Origin: Cobetia crustatorum
GTDB taxonomy: Bacteria > Pseudomonadota > Gammaproteobacteria > Pseudomonadales > Halomonadaceae
Direction of reading: 5' to 3'
Length of the DNA stretch: 58,250 nt
Assembly: GCF_000591415.1 (NCBI RefSeq)
Contig: NZ_JEMF01000013.1
Span: 1 to 58,250 of the forward strand
The notes under the pieces are model-generated. The model was not told the DNA's origin. It was given only the letters and a program-made list of their open reading frames with translations, and searched no databases. Shown here one piece after another: positions 1 to 9,900 of this stretch (position 1 is its first letter; every line of letters begins with the position of its first letter). A program made the translations under genes and the position numbers.

Positions 1-2
1 AC

Positions 3-230
3 GAACACCGCCACAGCGCCATACGGTTCGTCACCCCGGGGGAGCGGCATGCCGGCCTGGATAACGAGGTGCTGGCAAGGCGAGACGCCATCTATGCCGA
101 GGCGAAACGGCAACATCCCGGGCGGTGGAGCAGTGCCACCCGCAACTGGACACCGCGCCGGACAGTCTGGCTGAACCCCGACCAGGAAGACCCGCTGGTT
201 CAACAGGATCAGCGATTAGAAGCCGCCTGA
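3..230 (+). CDS. IS3-family transposase OrfB, C-terminal fragment (5' end outside window)
   Basis: The third forward frame is open from the window edge to a TGA at 228-230 and gives 75 residues. It reads like the end of an IS3-family integrase-core transposase: RFVTPGERHAG, then a WSSATRNWTP stretch, then VWLNPD near the C terminus. These follow the catalytic DDE core in that family, so the core itself lies outside the window. I could not identify the right inverted repeat of the element downstream of 230. Whether the full copy is active cannot be judged from this piece. Confidence 0.75.
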   Translation, partial: EHRHSAIRFVTPGERHAGLDNEVLARRDAIYAEAKRQHPGRWSSATRNWTPRRTVWLNPDQEDPLVQQDQRLEAA

Positions 231-378
231 TTACAGGTTCCAACAAGCTTGACAGACATCGGAGGGCAGTTGTGTCAGGCTATCCCGCTCATCAAGCTCA
301 AGCTGGCGCTTTGCCACATTCGATTGGGTTGCCCGTATCATCGTTCACATCGTCATCTTTGGATCAGGAAGGCCAGGT

Positions 379-1686
379 ATGCCGTCATACGATTCCCTCG
401 CTCGTTCAGCTTCATCCCCCGTTGACGCCGATATTTCCTCGGTGACGTCGCGCCCCGTGTCCTGCGGCGTTTTCCTGTTCGGTCTGCTCAGTCTGGTCCT
501 GCCCTCTGGCTATAGCATCGGGCCGGCACTGCTGGTGTTGCTCAGTGGCTATGGGTTGCTGCGCGAGCCGCGTACGCTGCTGCGCGCGCCTTGCACGGAG
601 GATGTGACCGTCATCGGCGTGATGGCGGGCCTCGCAGCCTTGTTGCTGGTGAGCATCCTACTGCAGGGGGATGCGTGGCAGACGGCAGGCGTGCCTATAC
701 GCCTGTTGCTGGCTGTGCCGGTGTTGTTGCTCGTGTTGTCGTGTCCTCCGTCGCTGGGGGCGATGTGGGGTGGGTTGATCCTCGGCAGTGTGCTGACTGG
801 TAGCTGGGCGATGTGGCAGAAGCTGGTGTGGGGTGTGCACCGCGCCGGCGGCTTTACCAACACCATCAATTTCGGCGATATCTGCATGTTGATGGGGCTG
901 ATGTGTCTCGCGGGACTTGGCTGGGCCATGAGTCAGGCAGGTGCCCGGCGGCGCTATTGGATACTGGCGCTGCTGGTTGGCGGGGCGTTCGGCATCATCG
1001 GCTCGTTGATGTCGGGGACACGCGGCGGTTGGATCGGCTTTCCCTTCGCGGTCTGGGTGCTGTATCGCAGTTATGGTGAGGTGATTTCACGCCGTGTGCT
1101 CAGGCTGGGCGTCTTCATGTGTGCCGGGGTGATCGCCTTGATGGTGATGACGCCGGCGACCGGTATCCAGCAACGTGTCGAAGCCGGTGTCTCGGATGTC
1201 ACGAAGTACGTGGAGGACCGCAATGCCGGCACCTCCGCGGGGGCGCGTCTCGAGATGTGGCGGGGAGCTCTGCTGATGATCGCCGAGCAGCCGTGGCTGG
1301 GCAGGGGCGAGGCGGGGTATGCCGAGGCGCGTGATGCGATGATCGAGCGGGGAGAGCTGAGTCGCCACGTCCAATCTTATGAGCATCCCCACAACGAGTT
1401 TCTCGATGCTTGGGTCAAGCGCGGAGTACTGGGCTTGCTGGCGTTGCTTGCCCTCTATCTGGTGCCGCTGCGATTCTTCTACCGTCGCCTGGACAGCAAC
1501 GACCTGACATTGCGCTCACTGGCTGTCGCCGGCGTGCTGCTGCCGCTGACCTTCCTCGACTTCGGGATGACTTGGGTGATGTTCTCCCAGGCCAGCGGCG
1601 TGATGGTCTATGCCTCCTGGTTGTCGATCGTGTGGGGCACGCTGCGCGCCCACGAGCGACGCCTCGAGACACTGCAGGCACCCTGA
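379..1686 (+). CDS. O-antigen ligase / polymerase family membrane protein
   Basis: The 435-residue protein has about ten hydrophobic segments and the hallmark of the O-antigen ligase (Wzy_C/WaaL) family: a periplasmic-loop motif EHPHNEFLDAWVKRG near residue 335, followed by more membrane segments. Family members join or polymerise undecaprenyl-linked glycans at the periplasmic face. The ATG at 379 has an AGGAAGG ribosome site about six bases upstream. It sits just inside an IS fragment and points away from the capsule lipid genes. An ABC-type capsule does not need a Wzy polymerase, so it may act on LPS core or another glycan. Ligase and polymerase cannot be told apart by sequence alone. Confidence 0.85.
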   Translation: MPSYDSLARSASSPVDADISSVTSRPVSCGVFLFGLLSLVLPSGYSIGPALLVLLSGYGLLREPRTLLRAPCTEDVTVIGVMAGLAALLLVSILLQGDAWQTAGVPIRLLLAVPVLLLVLSCPPSLGAMWGGLILGSVLTGSWAMWQKLVWGVHRAGGFTNTINFGDICMLMGLMCLAGLGWAMSQAGARRRYWILALLVGGAFGIIGSLMSGTRGGWIGFPFAVWVLYRSYGEVISRRVLRLGVFMCAGVIALMVMTPATGIQQRVEAGVSDVTKYVEDRNAGTSAGARLEMWRGALLMIAEQPWLGRGEAGYAEARDAMIERGELSRHVQSYEHPHNEFLDAWVKRGVLGLLALLALYLVPLRFFYRRLDSNDLTLRSLAVAGVLLPLTFLDFGMTWVMFSQASGVMVYASWLSIVWGTLRAHERRLETLQAP

Positions 1687-1800
1687 GAGTATTTTGACCT
1701 GCGAAGGTGACGGGGCTACAGTACGCGCAAAATTTGAGCAGTCGCTCACGACTATTCACGTGGGGTGGAGGAGGTTGCTTCACCGCTCAGGAGAACTGAC

Positions 1801-2451
1801 ATGCAAGACAAGCTCAAGATCGACATCGTGTCCGACGTGATGTGCCCGTGGTGCGTGATCGGCTACAAGCGTCTCGAGGGCGCCATTCAGTCACTCGGCC
1901 TGGAAGATAGCGTCGAGATCGAATGGCAGCCCTTCGAGCTGAATCCGGACATGCCGGCACACGGCGAGAATCTGCGCGCCCATATTGAGCGCAAGTACGA
2001 CACCACGCCCAAGGCCAGTGCCGAGGTACGTCGCAATCTGACCGCTCTGGCAGCCGAGGAAGGCCTGGTCTTCAATTTCTTCGACGACATGCGCATGGTG
2101 AATACCCTCGAGCTCCACGTTCTGCTCGAGTACGCCGCCGAACAGGGCATGCAGCATGACCTGATGATGCAGTTCTATGCTGACTACTTCACCTTGCAGA
2201 AGGACATGTCGGACCGCGCCGTGATGGCGGACGCTCTGGCCGCGGTCGGGCTGGATGCCACTGAAGGGCTGGCAAAACTGGACGACCCGGAAGCCCTCCA
2301 GCAGGTAAGGGCGCACGAAGCCCAGTGGCAGAAGATGGGCATCTCCAGCGTGCCGACCTTCGTCTTCAATCGTCGCAGCGCTCTGAACGGGGCCCAGCCT
2401 AAAGAGGTGTTCGAGCAGGTGTTGAGCGAGCTTTCGGGGGGTCAGGCTTGA
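1801..2451 (+). CDS. DsbA family thioredoxin-fold oxidoreductase (FrnE-like)
   Basis: The 216-residue protein begins with a beta strand (IDIVSDVMCPWC) carrying a CPWC redox pair at residues 15-18, typical of the cytoplasmic FrnE / 2-hydroxychromene-2-carboxylate isomerase branch of the DsbA superfamily. It has no signal peptide. The cis-Pro loop is visible as GISSVPTFVFNRR near the C terminus. I chose the ATG at 1801 because AGGAGA (1789-1794) sits seven bases upstream; an in-frame upstream ATG at 1765 lacks such a site. A strong terminator follows. Its substrate is unknown and a direct link to capsule synthesis is not evident. Confidence 0.9.
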   Translation: MQDKLKIDIVSDVMCPWCVIGYKRLEGAIQSLGLEDSVEIEWQPFELNPDMPAHGENLRAHIERKYDTTPKASAEVRRNLTALAAEEGLVFNFFDDMRMVNTLELHVLLEYAAEQGMQHDLMMQFYADYFTLQKDMSDRAVMADALAAVGLDATEGLAKLDDPEALQQVRAHEAQWQKMGISSVPTFVFNRRSALNGAQPKEVFEQVLSELSGGQA

Positions 2452-2508
2452 GCCTCACCGACTGAGGTGTCACTCAAGCACTGATTTTCGGTAGTGACGA
2501 TCCCGTGA

Positions 2509-2548
2509 CAAAAACGCGGCCCCGCTGAAGAGCAGGGCCGCGTTTTTC
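2509..2548 (+). terminator. Rho-independent terminator, probably bidirectional
   Basis: The arms ACGCGGCCC and GGGCCGCGT enclose a short loop, with an A-run before and a T-run after. It lies between two convergent genes (DsbA-like, ending 2451; oxoamine synthase, ending 2613), so it can stop transcription from both sides. Confidence 0.9.
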
Positions 2549-2612
2549 GTTCTGGGGGTGTGAGTGTGAAATGGCAGAACTGGCCGATCCGTCACGTGCG
2601 GGCTAACAACCC

Positions 2613-3950
2613 TCAGAGCCCTGCCTTGATGTCGCTCAGCTGTTGGATGAGGGTCTCGAGGACGGCGTCCACCTGGGCTTCGGTGTGCTCGCAGGAGAGG
2701 AAGAAGCGCAGACGGGCGCTCTTCTCCGGCACGGCGGGGTGCAGGATGGGCTGGACGTTGAAGCCGGCCTCGAACAGTTGGTTTGAGAGGCGTGCCGCCA
2801 CCAGGGAGCTGCCGAGGATGACAGGCACCACCGCGACGCCCAGGCTGTCCCCGACATCCAGCCCCAGCGCACGGGCGCGCGTGAGGAAGTAGCCGGAGAC
2901 GGCATGCAGGCGCGCGATGCGCTGTCTGGCATCGTCGCCCTGGAGCAGTTCGAGGATCTTCAGCGACGGGGCGGCGACCTGTGCCGGCATGCCCACCGAG
3001 TAGAGGAAGCCCGGCGCGAAGTAGCGCAGCATGCTGACCAGTTCCTTGCAGCCGGCGATGTAGCCGCCGCAGCCGGATAGCGTCTTGCTCATCGTGCCCA
3101 TCCAGATATCGACGTCACGCGCATCGATATCGAAGTGCTCCCTCAGGCCGAGCCCACGCTCCCCGAGCACGCCGAAAGAGTGGGCTTCATCGACCATCAG
3201 CCAGCAGCGGTACTGTTGCTTGAGGGCGATCAGGCGCGGCAGGTCCGGCACGTCGCCGTCCATGCTGTAGAGGCCTTCGGTGACGATCAGCACGCGCTCG
3301 AACTTGCCGCGCTGACTGCTGAGCAGGGCTTCCAGCGCGTCGGGGTCGTTGTGCGCGAAGGGCATGCGACGAGCGCCGGAGAGCTGAGCGCCGACCAGCG
3401 AGCTGTTGTGGATCCACTCGTCATGCAGGATGAGGTCCTTCGGGCCGAGCAGATAGCCCAGCGTGGACACGTTGGTGGCATGACCGCTGACGAACACCAC
3501 CGCATCCTCCACCTCGTAGGTGCGCGCCACCGCCGCTTCCAGCTGCCGATGGATCGGGCGCTCACCGGAGACGGCGCGTGAGGCCGACACCGAGGTGCCG
3601 TAATGGGCCGCCGCCTCGGCCGCGGCCTTGATCACCTCGGGATGACGGGAATAGTCGAGGTAGTTGTAGCTGGCGAAGTTGACCAGCTCACGCCTATCGA
3701 TGCATGTGGTGGCGCCGGCGCAGCCTTCATGAACGCGGAAAAAGGGCTCCGGCACGCCGAAGGCGGCACCGGCCTGCTGCATCATGCTCAGCTGCTGATA
3801 ACCGGGCTGGCGATCGAAACGCACGAAGTCATCGCTGATCACCAGCGGTGTTGGCTTGCTGGCAAACACATCGTCGCCTGCGTCGTCCGCCACGCGAGCG
3901 GTTGTTTGGGTACGACGGGCACGCGCCTTGTCCAGCAGCTGTTGTTTCAT
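2613..3950 (-). CDS. Alpha-oxoamine synthase family PLP enzyme (RkpG/KBL/AONS-like)
   Basis: A 445-residue fold-type I PLP enzyme of the family that includes 8-amino-7-oxononanoate synthase, 2-amino-3-ketobutyrate CoA ligase and serine palmitoyltransferase. Visible are NFASYNYLDY (about 91-100), the PLP-stacking region with SGHATN (155-160), VDEAHSFG (253-260) and the Schiff-base lysine K289 in GTMSKTLSGCGGY. The family condenses an acyl-CoA or acyl-ACP with an amino acid, losing CO2, to give an alpha-amino ketone. No biotin genes are near; the type I PKS upstream on the same strand makes acyl-ACP the likely donor, as proposed for rhizobial RkpG. The only upstream in-frame start is a TTG at 4055, so I chose the ATG at 3950. 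The amino acid substrate is not predictable here. Confidence 0.88.
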   Translation of the reverse strand: MKQQLLDKARARRTQTTARVADDAGDDVFASKPTPLVISDDFVRFDRQPGYQQLSMMQQAGAAFGVPEPFFRVHEGCAGATTCIDRRELVNFASYNYLDYSRHPEVIKAAAEAAAHYGTSVSASRAVSGERPIHRQLEAAVARTYEVEDAVVFVSGHATNVSTLGYLLGPKDLILHDEWIHNSSLVGAQLSGARRMPFAHNDPDALEALLSSQRGKFERVLIVTEGLYSMDGDVPDLPRLIALKQQYRCWLMVDEAHSFGVLGERGLGLREHFDIDARDVDIWMGTMSKTLSGCGGYIAGCKELVSMLRYFAPGFLYSVGMPAQVAAPSLKILELLQGDDARQRIARLHAVSGYFLTRARALGLDVGDSLGVAVVPVILGSSLVAARLSNQLFEAGFNVQPILHPAVPEKSARLRFFLSCEHTEAQVDAVLETLIQQLSDIKAGL

Positions 3951-4266
3951 GTCGCGGGGAGAGAGGCCGGAGGAGTGACGTGTTGCCAAAGAGGAAGTCC
4001 TTGAAGTTGAAGCGATCTTTCCCTTGATGATGATGGGGTGTCGGCAAGAGGGCAAGCCTTTGCGCGCGTGGGAACGAATCTCGATGGGACTTGCTGAGGA
4101 CCCGCCACATGCGGTTGCGCGCGTGCGGTCGTCGAGTCACCCGTCAGGGCCGCTCAAGCGCCACCCACAATAATGTCCCTTATCCAACGTGTGCTGCCAT
4201 ATCAAGGTCTTATCGCCGTTCTTGGCTGGCCGCCAGGCGAGCGGTTGCACTCAGCGGCCAGGGCGA
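3951..4266. other. Intergenic region upstream of the oxoamine synthase gene
   Basis: This 316-bp stretch carries no convincing gene. Several frames are open across it on the minus strand but have no good start or family signature. It could hold a separate promoter for the gene at 2613-3950; I see no clear -35/-10 pair. Confidence 0.4.
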
Positions 4267-4605
4267 TCAAGCGATAGGAGCCAGAAAGTCGCCAGGCAGT
4301 GGGGTACGGGTTAAATGGTTCTTGGCTCTGAGAGTAATGTGCGTATTGAGCTCCTCTCCCCGAAGCCCAGGGTGTTGCCGAATATGTTCATCGATTAGCT
4401 GAATGACAAATTCCGCATAACGCGATGAGGCGAGTTCTATTGTCGAGACAGTGCGTCCCATCAGCTGGACGATCACGAGATAAGTAGCCTGCTGCGTTCG
4501 GGCAAGGAGCAATGCGTAACCTTCGGTACTCGTAGTGATAGCTAAAGGCACATGATCTACGATGTCTCTATGTGCGTTGACAGACAGGATGCTCATTTCG
4601 TCCAT
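4267..4605 (-). CDS. Hypothetical protein, 112 aa
   Basis: I do not recognise this protein. It begins MDEMSILSVNAHRD and has a mixed alpha/beta composition, a hydrophobic core stretch (TYLVIVQLMG) and an acidic-basic helical second half. No signal peptide, membrane segment or metal motif is visible. It is oriented like its neighbours, between the PKS and the oxoamine synthase, and is the only plausible gene in that gap. The upstream ribosome site is weak, so the start and even the existence of the gene are uncertain. Confidence 0.4.
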   Translation of the reverse strand: MDEMSILSVNAHRDIVDHVPLAITTSTEGYALLLARTQQATYLVIVQLMGRTVSTIELASSRYAEFVIQLIDEHIRQHPGLRGEELNTHITLRAKNHLTRTPLPGDFLAPIA

Positions 4606-5074
4606 GAAGGTGATCTCATCTCATGAAAATATGGGAACTTACTGGATGATGCCTATTGTCCGTTTAGGCAACACCGCTGGCTATAATACTCTAGTAAGTA
4701 AAACACTAGTTGTCATTTATTTTTTAGCGCAATAAGTGTAAGAGGGTGTAGATACTTTCGGCATCAAATTTGAAGTTAGCGTCCTAAAATGGTTGAAATA
4801 TTGATGTTCACTTCATTCCCTGGATTCATCGCTTACTAGTTGATCGACGTCAGCGCCTGTCAACGTAGCCGTATTTCAAGGTGTCTACAGGTCCTTATGG
4901 CTGGCATCTCCACTTCGGTCTGCTCGAGGCAAGTGCTGAGGCACGAGCGAATGCTATCTACAAATTCAGCCTCAAATGGATTTGGAACTCAAACGACCGA
5001 TGCAAAATTGTGCTCGTTTGAGTTCCAAAAGTATCAACTAATTTCAGGATTGGATGATCATCTAGTATTACGCG
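4606..5074. other. AT-rich intergenic region between PKS and downstream genes
   Basis: These 469 bp are markedly richer in A+T than the flanking genes and have no coding potential I trust. They hold a long perfect inverted repeat (4981-5029, listed separately) just after the PKS stop, and a TATAAT hexamer around 4682 on the plus strand with no gene in front of it. A promoter for the small gene ending at 4267 should lie here on the minus strand. Confidence 0.5.
4981..5029. repeat. 16-bp perfect inverted repeat with 17-nt loop
   Basis: TTTGGAACTCAAACGA (4981-4996) is matched base for base by its reverse complement at 5014-5029. It starts 46 bases past the PKS stop codon on the minus strand. 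No T-run follows on either strand, so it is not a canonical terminator. It could be a 3'-end stabilising hairpin, a Rho-assisted stop or a protein-binding site. Confidence 0.8.
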
Positions 5075-6845
5075 TTACTTGCTGACCATCTCACCGCGTT
5101 TAGAAGTCGCTGTGGCTGCTTCACTGCCATGTTGCTTCACCAGCTGCGCCATGGCCTGGTCTTCCGAGCTGATTTCGGCATCCTCGCCGTCGGTATTTGA
5201 CATCTTGTGCATCAGGCGCTCCGCGAGACGCCACAGGGTGGCGGCTTCACTGATCATCATCACCGGAATGCTGATCCCCAGACGCACCTCGACTGCCGTC
5301 ATCAGCTCCACCCCCATCAGTGAATCGAAGCCCATATCATAGACGCTCTTATTGACGTCAATGGCCGTGTCATCGATCAGTAGAATCTTGCTCAGCTCGC
5401 CTTTGAGTATCTCAACGATGGCCGTCTGAAGCGCCTCACCTGTAAGCCCTGCCAGTATCGCGGCGATATCATCTTGCTGTGCCTGACTGGAGTCATCCTC
5501 ACCGGCGCGACGCGCGATTTCCTCAAAGCGGGGTGTAGCGGCGGTTGGTAGGAAGCGTGCAAGCGCGCCCCAGTCCAGTTCTAGCACGCCCAGTGAGCGA
5601 CCTGGCAGGCCGAGTGCTTGGGCCTGTTGATCCGCGCTGATCATCTTGCCGAGACAGGCCAGGGCATGGTCTGCCATCAGCGCATCGCCACCGAGGCGAT
5701 TCTTGAGTGCTTCGCGCGTCTTCTCGTTGCGTGCCAGGAAGCCGGCATCCTCGATCGCGCCCCAGCGTGCGCAGGTGGCGGGCAGGCCACGTGCACGACG
5801 GTGGGCGGCAAGCCCCTCCAGCCAGTGGTTGGCCGCCACGTAGACGCTCTGTCCCGGGTTGCCGAACAGGGTGGTAGCCGAGGAGTAGAGCACGAAGAAG
5901 TCAAGCGCATGCTCGGCACTCAGGTGATCCAGCAGGCGTGCACCTTCCAGCTTCGGCGTCATCACACGCTGGATACCCTCGGCATCGAGATGGCGAATCA
6001 GTGCATCATCGATTACCGCGGCGGCATGAATGATGCCCTTGAGCGGTGCGATGCCATCGGCGTCAGCGGACTTGCCGAAACGTGCGAACACCTTTGATAA
6101 CGCGGCCTCATCGGCGACATCGCAGGCCAGCGCATGCACGCTCACGCCCTGGGCCTCGAGACGCGCGACACCTTGCTGCGCTTCTTCACTGGCCGCGCCG
6201 GAGCGCCCGAGCAGTACCAGCTCACGCGCGCCCATTGCAGCCAGCCACTCGGCGCTGCGCAGACCAAAGCCGCCCAGACCGCCGGTGACCAGATAGCTGC
6301 CCGCCGGGTCGATCGTCAGTGTTTTTTGATTAGCCGTTAGCGCGTCGGGCTGACGGGACATTGCACCTGTACTAGCTCCCGCCACCGCACTTGCATTTGT
6401 CTGTTCAGCGGCGTGTTCGGCAGCGCGCTGAGTGACGACGACCTTGCCGATCTGGCGGGCCTGCTGCATGTAGCGGAAGGCCTCGACTACCTGACTGGCA
6501 TCGAAGGTGGTGTAGGGCAGCGGTGCCAGGGTGCCGTCCTCGAACAGCGCCATCATCTCGCGGAACAGACGCGTGGTCAGGCCCGGGCATTCCTTCATCA
6601 GCTGATCGGAATCGATGCCGAAATAGCTCAAGTTGTTGCGGAACGGGCGCAGCCCCATCGGGGTGTTCTCGTAGAAGTCGCGCTTGCCCAGCTCACAGAA
6701 GCGTCCGAACGGCTTGAGCACGCGCAGGTTCTGGACGATGGCTTCACCGGCCAGCGAGTTGAGCACCACATCGACACCGCGGGCATCGACAGATGGATCG
6801 CGCTGCTGGCGTGCGGCGAGATCGGCCAGGATATCCTCGGCGAAG
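5075..6845 (-). CDS. PKS piece 4: end of ER, ketoreductase and acyl carrier domain
   Basis: The frame resumes with [13 protein letters not shown] of the ER. It continues through [11 protein letters not shown], then the ketoreductase NADPH loop in [17 protein letters not shown] and its catalytic region around [20 protein letters not shown] (Ser and Tyr present). It ends in an ACP with the phosphopantetheine serine in [12 protein letters not shown]. No thioesterase follows, so the chain must be released by another enzyme; the oxoamine synthase downstream is the obvious candidate. Confidence 0.85.
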
Positions 6846-6985
6846 CATGGCTGCGCGAGTCATAGACGTTGTCGATGCCCATCAGCGCGAGAAAGTCACG
6901 CTTGGCCGGCGAGCCAACGGTGGCGAACACCTCGGCGCCCAGCCATTCGGCGATCTGCAATGCCGCGATGCCCACGCCGCCGGCG
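6846..6985 (-). CDS. PKS piece 3: ER nucleotide-binding segment in the third frame
   Basis: About 46 codons in the remaining frame read [20 protein letters not shown] and then [10 protein letters not shown], the expected Rossmann part of an enoyl reductase. At both ends the family sequence continues in another frame, which shows this is one gene with two nearby single-base losses rather than separate proteins. Confidence 0.75.
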
Positions 6986-9900
6986 CGCCGTGAATCAGTA
7001 CCTTCTCGCCTTCTTCCACCCGCGCCAGATGCTTGAGCGCGTAGTAGACGGTGAAGAAGGTGGTCGGGATGGTCGCTGCGGCTTCCAGGCTGACGCCGTG
7101 GGGCACATGGGCCAGCGCCGTGTCGGCGATCACCAGACGGTCGGAGAAGCTGGCCGGGCCGAAGCCGACCACGCGCTCGCCGACCTTGAATTCGGCATTG
7201 GCACCGACCTGAGTGACGATGCCGGAGAACTCGAGCCCCAGGCTCGGGCCGGAGAAGCCGTGTTCGATGGCTTCATCCGACAGCAGGCCGAGGGTGTACA
7301 TGACATCGCGGAAGTTGAGACCGCTCGCCTCGACACGCACCTCGACTTCGCCGGCTGCCACGGAGGGCAGAATGCGTGGCTGCCATTCCAGGTTGCGCAA
7401 TTGACCGGGCTGGCTGAAGCCGAGGCTGACGCCGTGTCGCTGAGCGCCTGAGGTCTGCGAGCCTGAGATCTGCGAGAGGGAGCTCTCGCCACCAATGGCC
7501 TGCTGAGGCGCTGCTACCTGACGCAGACGTGTCGCGAAGCGGGCGCCAGTGGCATCCAGCACCACTTCCTGTTCGTGATCCGGCGCTTCGAGATCCTGCA
7601 CCAGCGCGTCCATCAAGGCCGGCGTGCAGGCGGCATCGTGCTCCAGCGTCGGCGTATCCAGCAGGCGAATGGCCAGCGACTGGCTCTCGTTGGCCAGACT
7701 GCGCGCAAAGCCCCAGCTGGCCGCATCCGCCGGAGGAGTCGCTGCGGGGGCGCCATCTGTCTGCCACAGCGTCGCCACATCATGTGTCAGCACCCACAGG
7801 GTCGGGGCGAGGCGGCTGTCGTCCTGCTCCTGGGCGCTGTCAAAGGCCTGGGCGACCTGTGTCAGTAGCTGTTGGCGTGCGCACTGGAGGGCGTTGGTGC
7901 TGTCCGTATCATTCTGCTCAACTGTCGCCGCAGCGCTTGGCAGCGCGATCAGGTGATCAACGTCGCCAAGCTGCTCGATCAGTGCGGAGACGTCCGCGGG
8001 CAGGCTGGCTGACAGGCGCTGATGGCTGACCTGATGACCACGCGCGGCCAGTGAGTCGCTCAAGCGCGTCAGCAGTGCCTGATCCGCCGGTGCCTGCGGG
8101 CAATCCAGCAACGCGATGGAGAGCTTGTCGGCTTGGCTTGCTACTGATTCGCTCTCGACTGATTCACTTGCCGCCGTCTGGCCTTCAGCGGTTTTCGCAA
8201 GAGCCGCAAGCGGTGCCTGAGCGGCAAGCGTCGCGGAGAGCCACCAGGCGCCGGATGTTTCAGCGCCCAGGTGATCGCTGGCCAGGCTATCGCTGGCAGG
8301 CGCTGGTGACTCGATGTCGAGGCCCAGCTGGGTCAAGAGACGCTGCCATTGCGCGATGCCCGGATGACTGCGCAGCTGCTCACCATCATCGAGGGCCAGA
8401 ATCGGCCCGGCCCAGGCCGCCGGCTCACAGCCACACAGCAGCAGCTGCGCGCCGGGGGCCAGACGGGCGATCAGTGCTGTCAGCAGTTCGCGCGCCTGTG
8501 ACGGTGCCTCGAAGTCCAGATGCACGATGGCGAGCTGAGCCTTGCGGGTCGTGGCGGTGTCTTGGAAGGCCTCGCCCGCGATCACGTCGATCAGCGGCAA
8601 GTCATCCTGCAGGCGATTGGCTTCACTGAGGGCACCGTTACTGGCGGCCACGAAGCGGTAATCCAGCGCTGCGTAGCGACCGTTGCGTGCATCCGCCTCG
8701 CGCAGTGTCGCGAGACGCTGGCCCAACCAAGGGCCGCCGGCCCCCAGCTCCAGTACATCGAGACGCTGTCCCGCAGGCAGGGCGGCAAGTGCACTGCTGA
8801 TGCGTTGATCGAGCTGGGCGCTCAACCACTGCCAGCCAGCATTGCCGACCGTCGTCTTGAGCAGCGTCGGGATCAGCGGCTGGCGCAGGTGCTCCAGTGC
8901 GGCACTGGCGTCCGTCGAGAGCAGCGCCTCGCGGTCTGCCACCACTTCATCAGCGGTGCCGTCCAGCTGAGTCCCTTCTGACTGAGTCCCGCTCAAGGGC
9001 ATGCCGCGATTGAGCCATTCATCCAGGTGCAGGTGCAGGCGACCGGCGGCATGCGTCAACGGGAACTGGCCCGGGTAGTCGCGTACCAGCAGCTGCCAGA
9101 TGTCATTGGCGGCGGGCAGATCCAGCGAATTGATCTGCCAGTCGCCGCTGTCGAGTGCTTCCGTCAGGCCTTGTGATTCGGCCCAGTCGAGCAGGGCACG
9201 GCTGAACAGCGGACAACGGCGCTGCCAGCGCGACAGCGCCTCGTGATCGAGATGGGCCAGCTCCGGGTCGCCCGGCGCGGCGTGACGCAGCAGGGTCTCG
9301 TGGACGCTGGCGAGCATCAGGCTGTCGAGCAGCGGCTCCAGCTCATCGCGGAAGCACTGGCTGTCGGCCAGCAGCGTCTGTGCGCTGGCGGCCGCGTCGC
9401 TCTCAGCAACATTCTCACCATCCTCACCACCATCGGCAGCCTCTGTGGCCTGCATGGCGTCATTCACCAGGCCTGCGAGATCCAGCGCCGGTGCAGACGG
9501 CTGAGTGAGCGGGTGCGGGGCGGCAGTCAGTTCGATATCCAGGTAATCCAGATGCGCCGTGCCATCACGCCCCAGGCGTACGGCGCGGAAGCGGGCCTCT
9601 TCGGCAACCGCCACGGCGCGGCCTTCGGCGTCGAACAGCTCGAAGTCGGCACACAGGGAGTGCGGGCCACGCGAGCGCAGCACGACACGTGCGGTGACGA
9701 TCTGCGAGGCGCGTACCTGCTCACGTACCTGCAGGCGTCCGACGCGCACCGGCACGAAGGCCATGCCATTGCTGGCCGCCATCTGGCCCTTGAGCACGCC
9801 CAGCAGCGGAATGAACAGCTGGAAGGCGCTGTCGAGCACGCCGGGGTGCAGGTGGAAGTCGGCATCCTGGCTGGCCATTTCCTCGGTCAACGAGAAACGG

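Noticed and set aside
3975-4030. A stretch upstream of the oxoamine synthase gene shares about 23 of 28 bases with 20062-20092 (around CTTGAAGTTGA on the plus strand).
   Set aside because: The second copy lies inside kpsC coding sequence and no third copy was seen; the match is short enough to be chance or a minor shared peptide.
8500-8900. Active C-methyltransferase domain in the PKS.
   Set aside because: Only part of the SAM loop ([12 protein letters not shown]) is kept; later motifs are not clear, so I call it methyltransferase-like only.
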